Position numbers and translations under genes: made by a program. Shown piece after piece: positions 1 through 11,491 of a stretch of 64,000 bases of DNA; position 1 is the stretch's first letter, and each line of letters begins with the position of its first letter. The notes beneath the pieces are model-generated. The model was not told where the DNA came from and did no database searches. It saw nothing but the letters and a program-made list of their open reading frames with translations. This DNA is from Serinus canaria (Eukaryota > Chordata > Aves > Passeriformes > Fringillidae). The DNA is taken from contig NC_066317.1 of assembly GCF_022539315.1 (NCBI RefSeq), positions 30,388,048-30,452,047 on the forward strand. Reading direction: 5' to 3'.

Positions 1-1301
1 TTAGCTGGGCTTTCTCCTTTGTTTATACTGGTTTTCTAATAGTTCTTATACTCTCTGTGTGTTAGACTTTCTCCCAGAGCATCCAGAGTTCTGCCTTTTG
101 TCACCCAGCCAAACAACTGCTGTGGAAACTGAGTAAGTTATGGAAATGCAGTGAGTTGTTATTGTAAACAGGCTTTGTAAAGACAAGGTACCTTCACACG
201 TAAGAAGACTGCTTAGCACGCTATAGAATTATGAAATTAAACACAAACAGCCCAATGTAACACTGAAGATTTCTTTGAAAAATCTCAGTAGAATGATGCC
301 AAGAAGAGGTGATCGGATGAACCCTAAGGCTGGGTCATCTATGGATGGAGCCAGGAACAAATTTTCCAGGCATTGTCACCTTAAAATACCATCCTACATT
401 GTAAGAAAACCCCTTCAAAACACCAATTGATATTTTATTTTCACAATAGCACATTATGAATTTTCACTTACCTACTTAAATAAAAGCATTTCACCTTTAA
501 AGAGAAGCTGAAAAAGTTCTTCCCAAAAGGGAATGACAGGGCTGAGAAAGTCTTTACATGCAATTCATTTCTCAGAAACTCTAAAACAACAAAGCACTTA
601 TACAGACACTTAAGTGCTACTAAAATAACTATGTTTCTATGTGTAAGTTCTATTTCCTTTCTGTTCCAGTAACTTTTTCTAAGTCACACTGGTTTCTGCT
701 ACAAGACTACATCTGGCCAACTACATCTACTACTACAGGCCAATTCTTAAGATGCTTACACACCAAGAAGTGTATTTCCCATGGCATGCACTATAGGACT
801 AAAAAGCAAGGCATGGCTCTCTGGTAAAGCCAAGAACTATCTCTAAAGCAATTGAAGAGGCTCATTTCTCAATAAGGGAAGTGGGCTTGCTCAGCACATC
901 CTCTTTCTAGTAACCAGGAACTGCCAGACATAGCAAAAACCAAAAGCAGCAACCACCCAACAGAGACAGAAACCCCCAAAACCACTGCTATAATTCACAA
1001 CCACTGCTGTATGATGTAAACCAGCACTTTGCAATTACATGCTGACTATCTAATAAGTAAAAATCAAAGGGTCTGGAAAAAGCTCTAAGATATAAAAGAC
1101 ATTATGTTTATGGGAAGACAAAGTTGAACATAAGCTCTTTGGCAATATAGCTGTCCCTGACTCAAGGTATGCCTCATGTTTCTTCTCCATTACAAAACTC
1201 TGACTGACAAACAAACAAAAAACCTCCCAAACAATATGATAAAGCTTTGAAGTTCAATCTACAAATTTAATAAGAATCAGTTAAAGCAAAAATAAGATTT
1301 G

Positions 1302-1346
1302 ACACTAAATTCCATTCAAGACTCCATTTTACACTAAATTCCATTC
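1302..1346. repeat. Short direct duplication (16 bp, 29 bp apart)
   Basis: The 16-mer ACACTAAATTCCATTC occurs at 1302-1317 and again at 1331-1346, suggesting a small local duplication inside PDGFC intron 1. Confidence 0.7.
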
Positions 1347-1922
1347 CAACCCTAAAGAAATACATGGACAGGTTGGAATGACTACGTATTTCAGACAAGG
1401 AGTAAAAAGTCTGTGCTTTTAAAACCTGTATTTTACCTAACAGAAGAAACAGAGAAGCAACAGGCCTGAGGGGAAGTCCCAAGCATCACTCTGCTGAATG
1501 GCAAACAAAATGCCAGAAGTCAACTACAACTGCAAAAAAACCCATTTAAAAAACTTTCTTCCTCTGCAATTTGTTGTGTTGAACAGCTTCTCTAAATTGC
1601 TACAATCTTCTGCTTAAAGTCACAAGAGGATGTGCTGTAACTCACTACTTTCCAGGAAAACAGCTTTAGAACATTTCAAAACAAGCCTTGGACTAGGCAG
1701 AAATAGATTTGACCTGAAAAAAATTGCATCGCTATCAAGCTTCCCTTTAGATGACACAGCTTATCTATTATTCTTCCTTATCTTCTCAAAACTAAGACAA
1801 TTTCTGCTAGCCAGCAGTAGTCAATAGGTTGTGCTGGCACTCTTCACTTCAACATGAGCCAGTGGAAATGGCATCACCCCATGATAAAGTATCTTCAGTT
1901 ATAAGTGAGAATTTTGCAGTCA

Positions 1923-1961
1923 AATTTTATTTCTGCAATTTTATTTCTGCAATTTTATTTC
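1923..1961. repeat. 14-bp tandem repeat, about 2.8 copies
   Basis: The unit AATTTTATTTCTGC occurs at 1923-1936 and 1937-1950, and a partial copy ends at 1961. It is a small minisatellite-like expansion in PDGFC intron 1. Confidence 0.85.
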
Positions 1962-4900
1962 AAGCAAAAGGACTGCTATTCCTGTCTGTAAGGATTCAAT
2001 ATGCTGCATCACTTGGACATCCACACATTTTCCTGATGTTCAGCCCAAGTTAAAGGAACTTATCAGAAACCCTTTGTTGTAACGCTGTCTCTCTCCTTGA
2101 ATTAACTGGGAGCTCTCTTTGGCCATACACAAAGCAGGGAATCCTCTGTGTCCTTCAGAGTAGGCATGAGAGGCCACACACACGTGGAGGTGATGAGAGA
2201 ATCCTCCTCTGGCACTTCAGCTACTCACTCAGTTCCAGCTGCATCCACCAACTTTTCCCAAGGATGGCCTGAAATATGGAAGTTTCAAACTCTGTCTCAA
2301 GGACACACTTCTGGGTTTGGCTTTTTTCAGCTACATAAATCTTTCCCATTTCAGAAGATTTAAGAAACAGATTATGAAGTGTTCAATTAGTGAAAATTTT
2401 TATAAGGGGTTTCCATTCATGTGAAGGAAGAAGAAAACCAACCTAATTCCTTTTGAGATCTGTGAAAAGACAGATCATGACTGACACATAACCTGTGCTG
2501 CAGAATTGCAGAAATCAGTGCTTGAGTTTTCTAAGATGTAGTTCAGCAACTCTCTTTACTGCAGTTCATTCATTCTTGAAACTGACTGCAGGAAAATCCG
2601 TCCTGGTAAGTTTCTAACTGACCTCAGGTTCTTGGCCTTCTGAAGTCATTCAGTACTACACTTGAAATGCACACACCACATAAACTGTACACATACATTA
2701 CTTATGGCATCCAACAGTAGTTTTTACATTATTTTCTATAGATACACTCATATTTCTCATAGAAAACATAACAGCTGATAGCAAAATTACTTTAAACATT
2801 TTTTGCATCTTGTTCTAAGGCAGCCAAGAAAACAGGTCTTAGATTCTCCTGCCATCTCATGTTGCAACCAAACCCAGATTAAGCTAATAACATCACACAA
2901 GCAGGTGCACTCAAGATAACAAAGTTAAGTCACTAGAATTAAGTCATTCACAGTACTCAACCTACCAATAGCCCCTTCAGACATTTCTGAAGCAACAGAA
3001 ACACCAAGAAATGCTATGTCAAAAACATGAGTCAAAAGTAGATAGAAATGAAGAAAGTAGAAGTTAACCATCCAATTAATCAAATTTAATATAAGACATT
3101 CAGTTTTGTGATTTAAAAGAAACTGAGCATTCAAGTTTTCTTGACTCTTTGCTTCAATATGGAAAAATTGTAGTAAATACCTCAAAGAGAAATTATAAAG
3201 CCACCTAAGTATGAAAAACCCTTCAAAGCATGTGACAAAGAACTGTAGAAATGAAATCCACCCAGATAAATGGGAGCCCTCACTACATGCACCATTTACT
3301 ACAATTGTACTTTCTAGAAAACTGTTGCATAAACCTCTTTGAACCTCCAGATGATTATTTACTCAGTGTAATAAAATAAAAACATTAAATATAAATAGGA
3401 TTTTTTTCACAGAAACAATGTAAAACCCCTTACTGTCAAGCAGAGTTACAAATAAGACCTGTTAAAAGAAAATCTCACTGTAACAGAGGGCAGGCAAATA
3501 AAAACATGGAGGTAGTTTTTAGTGGTTTCCAATGGAGCTACACTGGCCCCACAACAACCAACAGACTAAATTTCCAGGAGGTAACAGCTAAACACTGTGT
3601 TCTAAAATATTTAATTTACAATTGCAAAAAATATTTACACTAGAAAATTGCCACCCAAAATAATATTCATTATGCAGCAAACCCAAGAGAGCTTCTTACG
3701 TAAACCATTAGTAAATGAGTCAAATTGCAATTATGAAGTTAATATAATTCAGCTATTAAATAAGTAAACATTAGTAAATCCTTAAGCACATGCTTTATCC
3801 TTTGAAACACAAGCAGTCCCACTGAATTAATAACTGGTCACAGGCATCTTCAGCATCACCTTAAAGCACTAGCTATAGCACCCTTGTGTGCAGCTGAGTA
3901 ACACTGTAATCCATTCTACTGCAAAACTTCTTGGCCACTTAGCAGTTTTACAAGTTGAGGACAGAATTTTTATTTGTAGACTGCGTGAGTTAAAAAAATC
4001 TCCCTTTCTCCTGACCAGAGATTATTTGGCATATGAACAGCAATATCTCATTCTCATACTCCAGGGAGTTTTAACCTGCCTCTAGCTAAAAGCTATACAA
4101 TCTTTAGATTGCAGCAGAGTGTAAAAATCACTCTAATTAAATCAAGTAAGAACTGGTTGGACTAGTGTTACTGATCCCCCAAATAATTAAAATCAGTTAA
4201 GAAAAGCCAGAGGTTGGTACTTAGCTATACCTAAACTTGTGCTAATTTTTTTAAGTAAGTTTTGCAATTCAACAACTATAAAGCAAACTTGAAGTAAGCT
4301 ACAAGAGGAATCTGGACAGTTCTGAGTATAAACTATCACATAATACAGTTTCAGGGCACTTTTTTTTTTTTTAATAAAATTTTCCCTGGCTTTGCAGTTG
4401 TTCTAAGATGTAGTGAGCGTATCTTAGAGCATGCCAAATTTCATTGCAAACCAGTTGAAGCCTGACCTAAGGCAGCTGCATTTTTGATATCTGTGAACAG
4501 AATCTAGTTTGCACTGTCACATATACTTACACCTATTTACAGCAGTTTTGCTTCCGTGCTGTATGATCTACCTTTCACACTGTTGTGCTCCCATTGTAGC
4601 ACCCTGGAGGCCTTTCAGGGCCCAGCTGCATTATCCTGGAATCCTGGAACAAACCTTTTAGAGGAGACTGACAGCATAGCAGGTTTCTTTCCAGTCCTGA
4701 CAAAGTTAAAGCAAAGCAATGACAACCCTCTGTGTGTTGATAAGCTCCATATGCACACCATGCAAATTTAAGAGAAGGCAGCATACCAGCACAAGACATT
4801 GGTATATAATTGCCAAGCCCATTTTGGCACAAACTGGTGCCCTAAAGCCTCTAAACACCAGGTAGGATAGGAAGGGGTAGAAAGTGAGTGATTTCTCACA

Positions 4901-5401
4901 CAGAGCAGATAATTTCCTGTACTGTGCACAAAGTCTGATTGGTTTCCTGTCGGAATAGCCCAGTCTCTAAGTCTTTTGATCACTTTCCTCTGGCCCTTCA
5001 CAGTTGCTCTGATTAGAGATTGATCCCCATGCTGCTCTTTGATCAGCAGCTCCGGCAGTCTGCAGGTGCCATATATCATCACATTAACAGGCCACAGCAG
5101 TATTAATCTCTCCCTTTTAAATTTGTTAGTGCACTGCATATTCTACCTACTCAAAGAACACTCGCAGAGGTCTCTGAAACTTTGCTTTCTATTAGAAGAT
5201 ATAACCTAGAATATTTTTATCTGGGGAGTCCCAAGTTCAAAGTTGAGAGAACTGAATTAGCCTCGAATCTGCGTTTCTGCTTTATTTCATTACAGTTCAG
5301 AGAGTTTTCAGAGCTCTCAGCTTGGCCTTTTGTGTTGGTTTGTGCCCAGGGAGAAAGCTTGTTCTAGCTGACATGCTAAGTACTAAATTTTTCAAACACA
5401 C

Positions 5402-5423
5402 GCCCCCCACCCCACCCCCCCCC
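5402..5423. repeat. C-rich homopolymer-like tract
   Basis: This is an almost pure cytosine run broken by two adenines and one more base at each edge. It lies in PDGFC intron 1, about 800 bp inside the donor site. Such tracts are prone to length polymorphism and sequencing error. Confidence 0.8.
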
Positions 5424-6215
5424 GTACATTAAACACCAGGGTTTCCACGAATGCATGCAAACAGCCTTAATTTTAGATATTCACTTACTGTAGTAAGTGT
5501 GGTTTCATGCAGCATATAACGTTACAGTTTGTAAAGTATTCTTTAAAAATGACTTCATAATAGCAGATCAAGAGGAAAGGCGCTTAAAAATCTGAATAAT
5601 GTAAATCATATGGAGTTCAGAGGCTAAGCAAATTACACACCCCGAAGCTGCCCTTGCTGTATGAAAGGAGTCTTTCTCCAGCTCTGCGCAGCCCCAGCCC
5701 TGGGGAACTTGCATTTGAGAGTTTTCTAAACATTTCAGGTACACTTGAAAGTTGAAAGTAATTCTCATTTCCTATGCAGGATTAGCTCGTTTCCAGCCCG
5801 TACAAAACGCCTCTCATTCACGCACAGACACAAAAACCCACTCCCCGAGAGCGAAGCATTTAGGGTACAAAGGTGCGAGGGTCGTTGTTGGGTTTAGGTT
5901 GCTGGTGTTCAGTTTGTTTGGTTTTTTAGCAGGGCGAGACAGAGGACGGGAAGGGGACACGTTTTGCACCTCAAGCACCGCAGAAGAGGGAGCGCCGGGC
6001 TCCCCCCGCGGCCGCCGAGCCGCTGCCCTTTTACCCGGAGCCGGCGGGCAGAGCCGCGCTGCCCCCTCGCCCACCGGCCCGGGGCCGCGCTCCCGCCCCG
6101 CGGCGGGACGAGAGGAGCCGGGAGGAGAGGGGAGCTCCGCTCCGCTCCGCGCCGGCCGGGCGCCCGCCCCCGCCCTGCCCCGGGCTGCGCAGCGGCGGGC
6201 GCTGCGGCTCCTTAC

Positions 6216-6333
6216 CGTTCTGCTCCTTGGCGCCGGAGAAGGAGAACTTGCTGCTGAGATCGGACTCGGCGACGGCCCCCTGCCTCCGGCCGGCCAGGGC
6301 AGATGTCAGCAGGAGCAGCCCGAGGAGGAGCAT
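6216..6333 (-). CDS. PDGFC: Platelet-derived growth factor C, coding exon 1 (partial gene)
   Basis: PDGF-C is a secreted growth factor with an N-terminal CUB domain and a C-terminal cystine-knot PDGF/VEGF domain; removal of the CUB domain releases a ligand for PDGF receptor alpha. This exon encodes the first 39 residues plus one base, starting MLLLGLLLLTSALAG, a hydrophobic signal peptide. Cleavage is expected near residue 22. The mature start runs through SSKFSFSGAKEQN. This closely matches the N-terminus of mammalian PDGFC as I know it. The start codon is the complement of CAT at 6331-6333; position -3 is C, so the initiation context is weak. The exon ends at 6216, followed by a GTAAGG donor (complement of 6210-6215), leaving phase 1. 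The CUB and growth-factor exons lie outside the window. At the position of the first human N-glycosylation sequon (Asn25) the sequence has Asp-Leu-Ser, so that site is absent. Confidence 0.96.
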
Positions 6334-6581
6334 TGGGCCGGCGGGGCGAGGGGCTCCGGCACAGCAGGCACTGGCGGCGCGGCACCGAGGCCCGGGCGTC
6401 TCTCAGCAGCGCCCGGCGCGGGCTGCGCCGCTGGGGAGAAGGCAGCACTGAGCCTGCTCTGGCAGCGGAGAATTGCAGGGTAGTTTCCACATAATCCCAT
6501 CCAAAACTTTTTCCTAGAGCCCTTTTCTGTGTCTCCAGGTTTTGTTTTCCTTTGGCTTTCACCCCCCCCCTTCTCTCTCTT

Positions 6582-6608
6582 AAAAAGAAAAAAAAAAAGA
6601 AAAAAAGG
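6582..6608. repeat. A-rich low-complexity tract next to a C-run
   Basis: A mostly adenine stretch interrupted by single guanines follows a CT-rich and poly-C segment (about 6562-6580). It lies inside the PDGFC CpG island, 250-275 bp upstream of the PDGFC start codon, so on the gene's sense strand it is a pyrimidine-rich run, possibly within the 5' UTR. Confidence 0.8.
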
Positions 6609-6740
6609 ATCAAAGGAAAATCTGGACCCAGACCAACTTCCCAAGGACTAAACAATCCGTGGCCGTGGCGGGCGGGGGTCGGAGGAGCCGGGGCTGGTGC
6701 GGGGCCGCCGCGGAGGAGCGCGCACCTGTCAGCCGGCAGC

Positions 6741-6760
6741 GGGGGCGGGCGGGGGGCGGG
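6741..6760 (+). promoter_or_regulatory. G-quadruplex motif / GC-box cluster
   Basis: The plus strand reads G5-C-G3-C-G6-C-G3, four guanine runs separated by single-base loops, an optimal pattern for a stable intramolecular quadruplex. It also contains overlapping Sp1-type GC boxes. It lies about 410-430 bp upstream of the PDGFC start codon on the template strand for PDGFC. Folding and function are inferred from the motif. Confidence 0.75.
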
Positions 6761-7090
6761 CAGCCCGGCTCTCGCACCAGCGCTCCCCTCGCCCGCTGCT
6801 CGGCGGCCGCGCTGCCAGCCCGGGCCGTGCCTGCCGCCTCCCCCCTCCCTCCCACGCCCGCCGTCCCATCACGGCGAGGGCGGCACCTGGCGCGGCCGTT
6901 TACGCCCCGGGAAGTTGTCGGTGGGAAGAAGGAGGCTGGCGGGCGGCCCCCGCCGCTGCCCCCTCTGCAGCGGCCAAGTGGCGGCGCAACAGGTGCTGGG
7001 AAGGGAACCGGGGGGGCTCCCCCAGCCCCTAGTGCCCCACGATGGGGGCTCCCTCCGCCGTCCCCTGAGGAGGACCCGAGGTCACCGCGG

Positions 7091-8498
7091 TCCGGAGTCA
7101 GTTTGTGCCTTTGGTAATTAGGGCGAGATGCTGACTTAACAGTATTTGTTTACTGGCTTGTTATTATGGTAATTGGGTTTGTGCTTGAAAACTTGGTCCT
7201 TGTCCTTGGTTAAACATTTTGTCTAAAGGATGCCCTTGGTAGTGGGAACTAAAACACTGAGAGGAGCTTTTAAAAAGTCTCTGGATACTCTTTTTTTTCT
7301 TTGCTTGTTTGGGTTTGTTTGTTTTGGGTTTTTTGTACTAGAAGTTGTTTTGGTTACCCTGAACTGGGGCATCTAGCAGTTACATAAGCAGATGGAAACA
7401 TAGGTTCAACTCTTTGTAACTGTCCCTGGCTTGTTGCAATGCCTTGTGGTAGTTGGTGAAGTAAAGCAGATAGGATTGGGTTCCTTTTTGCTGTTTTACC
7501 AGAAACCAGAAGTGAGATTACGTCAGGGAATATTCCCCTATTAATGCTGGTGAGGACTAAAAGGACTGATGATGTTCAGCACCCATACAGATCTTTGCTA
7601 GAGGTGGCATTTCTAGTTTGCTACAGGACTTTAACTGTGGTGGTGTGGTGGGTCTGGGGAACAACCCCGAATGCTATCTGGATACCAGGAGGGCAAAAGA
7701 AGCAATTAAGACAAATATCTTTGTCTTGATTGGGAAGTTTTGGGAGGGTTTCTTAAATTTTTGACTTCAGCCCCCATAGTTCTAAGGTTGTTTTGGGGAT
7801 GAATGGGGAACCTATACAGCCATATATATTTTTGGGGGTCCTATACAACCATGATGTCCAAGACATACAAGAGAGAAGCTGAGTCTGCACTGCCAGAATC
7901 TCAAGCACACACCACATAAATTTCTTATCCTTTGACCCAGCTCTTTTCATTATATAACTGAGCTGATTCTTTGCCTCAGCCAAAGTAACCCTTGAGACAG
8001 TGATAAACAACCCCTCTGTTCCTAATAAGTGACATATTTCCAGTAGCAACTGAAAGCTGTCCAGCCAAGCTGGGCTGTCTTCTGAAAAGCAGACTTGGAG
8101 CATACCGTAAATAGCAACCCTTCACTTACAGAGCATGAAGACAGAAATGCACTGCACAAAGCAGACTATGTAGTTACTTTTATTATTGTTATCCTTATAA
8201 TTTTTCTGGATTCACTGTTGTTATTTTAAAATGGAAATAAAAATAACTTGTACAACTTTCTAGGGCTCCTACTCTGATGATTACAGGCAGTGTTTTGGGT
8301 TTTTTTTTAAATCAAATAAATGAAGTATTACACTGTAGCTTAACCTTCATTACCTGAGGATTTTGTGGGATTCTTTGTATTTTGGAGTACTGATGGCAAG
8401 TTCACTCTGAAAAACATGGACCTAATGTCTTATGTTGTGTACATGAAAAATAAACTATCCATTGAAAAATCTAGGCTGCTTTAGACTAGGGTTTCATC
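7091..8498. other. Intergenic, no recognised feature
   Basis: This is A+T-rich sequence immediately upstream of the PDGFC island. It has short GTTT-rich runs near 7310-7335 and only short chance open frames. No repeat family or exon was recognised. Distal promoter elements of PDGFC could be here but none can be pointed to. Confidence 0.6.
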
Positions 8499-8963
8499 TG
8501 GAGGTGCTGGAGCATGCCCAGAGAAGGGCAGTGGAGCTGGTGAAGGATCTGGCCCACAACTCTTATGAGGAATGGCTGAGAGATGTAGGGTTGTTTAGCC
8601 TGGGGAAAAGGAGGCTCAGGGGAAAGACTCTATTGCTCTCTTCAGCTGCCTGAAAAGGAGTCCATAGCGAGGTAGGGGTTGGTCTCTTCTCCCAAGTAAT
8701 AAGCAACAGGACAAGGTGAAACAGCATCAAGTTAGGTCAGGGGAGGTTTAGATTGGGTATTAGGGAAATCCTCTTCACAGAAGGGGTTGTGAAAATTGGA
8801 ACAAGCTGCCTGGGGAAGTGGTGATCATGATTCCTGAGGTGCTTAAAAGATATGTAGATTTGTCATGTAGGAACATGGTTTAGTGGTGGACTTGGCAGGG
8901 CTGGATTTATAGTTGTACTTGGTCATTTTTGTCTTTTCCAACCTAAAAGATTCCACAATTCTC
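8499..8963 (+). mobile_element. CR1 LINE 3' fragment
   Basis: This is a 5'-truncated chicken-repeat-1 (CR1) retrotransposon copy in plus orientation. It covers the end of ORF2 and the 3' UTR. Recognisable blocks are GGAGGTGCTGGAGCATG, the segment translating to ELVKDLAHNSYEEWLRDVGLFSL, GGGGAGGTTTAGATTGGGTA, and the terminal TTTTCCAACCTAAAAGATTC near 8935. The reading frame is broken by many differences, so it is an old dead copy. The terminal short repeats typical of CR1 have decayed. Confidence 0.92.
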
Positions 8964-11459
8964 TGGTCCTGGCTCAGACTTTTCAAAGGAAAATGCAAGA
9001 AGCCACATAGTGGATGAATATGGAATAACACTGCCTAGGGTGGAAGCTTGCATTCTAAACCTCCTGAAATTAAAGGTCAGGGTATATTTTTGATCATTGA
9101 GGCTTTACTTCTCTAAAAAACGCTTTTGTTGTAAATTCCACCCAAAATATCATGTGAGATAATCTCTATCTTTAAATGTGTCCAATCTTCTCTGAAATTC
9201 ATGCTAAGCATTTATCACCAGCTATGTTTATTTTTAATGTTATTACTCTCCGGTTTCATCAGGTATATCTATATGCTTGGGTTATGAAAATAAATAATTT
9301 ATGTTTGCCTCCTTTAACCTCTTCATCTTCTGTGTAACAGCTGTATTACATCCTTTCCCAGCTTGGCATTTTTACTATGGATTTCACATGGTCACCTCTA
9401 TAGTTCTAAGGCTTCTCAAGTGCCATCTGTTTTTGTTGTCTTTTATTAGGGGTGGGACAAACAGAGCATGACATTCCAAGTGAAGGCCTAATCTAACATT
9501 ATGTGGTGAATGAAAATAGAATGTTTCATTGTATATAGTATCTGTTGTTCATACCTTTAACTTTTTATATGATCTACTCATGCAATAACCCATGGAAGTG
9601 TTGGCATTAAAAAAGTAAATGTCTAGGTAATTATGACAAACTAATGTATATGTAGTTTAGATAATTCCTGCCAGTGCATATTGCATTGCCCATATTGAAT
9701 TTCACTGGGGACCACAATGCCAATGCAGCTAAGAGTTCTGGTAACTCAATGCCCAGTAAAAATTTCTCTGGATATGATTTTTTTCTACATACATTTTTAA
9801 CTACATAGAGCTTTATGTCCCTAATTTTTCCCCATTATTAGAATTGCACTTCAGTTTTTGTCTTTTTATCAGTCACCTCACCATAATTAATCTCAAAATT
9901 ATTTAGTCAACACTGTAGTCTTTCAAAGACTTTTTTTCCCCAAATGTTTTGTAATGTACTCTATAAAGTTTGCCTCAAGTATTTTTAAGCTTAAATATTG
10001 CAACAGATGTTTCTCTGTAAATTGGGATATTTAAATTGTCTGAGATGCCAACTTTGCTCTGTAGAATAGCCTCACTGATTTAACATATTTTCAGATTGTT
10101 TTATGACTCTGTTTTTTATGATCCTCATTGTGAACTATCTTTGAAGGAGTATTTCTTTTACTTGAATAAAATTTGAACTATCTGGATTATCCCACAGGAA
10201 TTTGTTGTGTTGAGACTTAGCCACTATAGAAGGCAAGAGAAATTTGGCCTGTTAGGATATCAGAGACTTACTTACTGTGATGCTGTATAGCCTTCCTGAA
10301 CTATAAATATCCTTGAAATGAAAAGGCATTCTCTGTGATTATTATTAACAGAGTTACTGTTAAAACATACAGTCATCACACAATCTGCAAAACCTTCACT
10401 TACATCAGCAAATAGATTTCCCCACAGCAAAGTCAAAAGAATATGGTCACAGTGCCAACAGATGTGGACAGTCACAGACATGTGCTCCACACCTTGTCCC
10501 TTCATCACTTTGCAACAACAAATGTTCCCCATTATTTTGGAGGTGGGCTGGAACTGGCAAGGTGCATAGATGTTCACTGACTGCCCTTTATGGTTTGAGC
10601 TGAGGCCAGGAGATATGGACTGATTTCAGGGAGCTCTAAATCTCCCAAGTAAGTTCTGAGAGGAAGTGTACTATTTCCTGTTCCTAATATGCTGTTTCAG
10701 ACTTTTTTCCCCTCCCAAAGGTTTGCAATGACGATAAGCATTTCTCTCATAAGAAAGAGTAGGATGAGAAATACAGTGTTTGGGGGGAAAATAGCAAAAG
10801 GCTGAGATACAAACCCATTTTTAGGCATGATGAACCAAAGGAAAATGTTTCTGGAGATGTATAACTCCAGAAATGCAGTAACTTCTATCAAATTCATGTC
10901 TCACAAGAGTCAGAGCTAGACATTTACGTACCTTTGCAAGACGACAACCCACTGCTGGAAAAAGAAGATGGATTGATTCTCTTTTCTCTCCAAAGCTTGT
11001 TTCGCTTCTTAATAAAAATAAGGGAAAAAAATTCATTATAACATATGCAATTTTATATTCCCATATATTCTAAATGTACATGTATAATCCTTGCAAGTTC
11101 ATACTAAAGGCAAAACAGTATTTTACAAAACTTAGAATATAATTTAGAACTAATAAATATCTGCTCATCTAGACACACAGACAAGTATCCACTTTTGTGC
11201 AAACTACTCCTGATTTCAGTGTAGTTACACATGAATTACTTTTTGGTATAAAAGGCCTGAGCTTTAAATGCTTATGTTCATATTATATAAGTATTTTAAT
11301 TATTAATTTAGTTATTAAATATTATGTTTTGTTAAAATCTTTTTATGGATGAGTGATAACTATGTAAACAGAAATTGCATTGCAAACATTGATTGCCTTT
11401 TAGAAAAGCAATAATAAAATGTTCTATTCTCATGATCACTGAGAAATTGGGAAAGAGGC

Positions 11460-11491
11460 ATTAGAAAAGTCATAAACATGACTTTTCTAAT
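11460..11491. repeat. Perfect 14-bp inverted repeat with 4-nt loop
   Basis: The arm ATTAGAAAAGTCAT (11460-11473) is followed by the loop AAAC and its exact reverse complement (11478-11491). It is not part of a recognised transposon or gene. Confidence 0.9.

Larger units (their letters stand above)
1..6215 (-). other. PDGFC: PDGFC intron 1 (partial)
   Basis: This is the window-end part of the first intron of PDGFC, transcribed leftward from the donor site next to position 6215. The DNA is A+T rich with short unrelated open frames and no exon-like segment. I looked for the next PDGFC exon (start of the CUB domain) and did not see it, so the intron continues beyond position 1. A 16-bp direct repeat (1302-1317 and 1331-1346), a 14-bp tandem repeat near 1923 and a C-rich run near 5402 are the only local structures I noticed. 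No interspersed repeat family was recognised. The intron assignment follows from the exon 1 call; no splice acceptor is visible. Confidence 0.85.
5985..7090 (-). promoter_or_regulatory. PDGFC: CpG island / PDGFC promoter and 5' UTR
   Basis: An abrupt change to G+C-rich, CpG-dense sequence begins near 5985 and returns to A+T-rich sequence near 7100. The island surrounds the first coding exon of PDGFC (6216-6333). It should contain the transcription start and 5' UTR, which on the minus strand lie at coordinates above 6333. Many GC-box-like runs are visible and I saw no convincing TATA box, as is usual for CpG-island promoters. An A-rich/C-rich low-complexity patch (about 6562-6607) interrupts the island and could lie in the 5' UTR. 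The exact start site cannot be read from sequence. The long open frames in this island on both strands are composition artefacts. Confidence 0.88.

Noticed and set aside
1..6215. Search for PDGFC exon 2 (CUB domain start)
   Set aside because: No matching minus-strand frame or splice acceptor was found; the exon must be left of the window.
5752..7121. Several plus- and minus-strand open frames in the PDGFC CpG island (up to 243 codons)
   Set aside because: Composition artefacts; only the minus-strand frame beginning at 6333 has a recognisable protein and ends at a proper splice donor.
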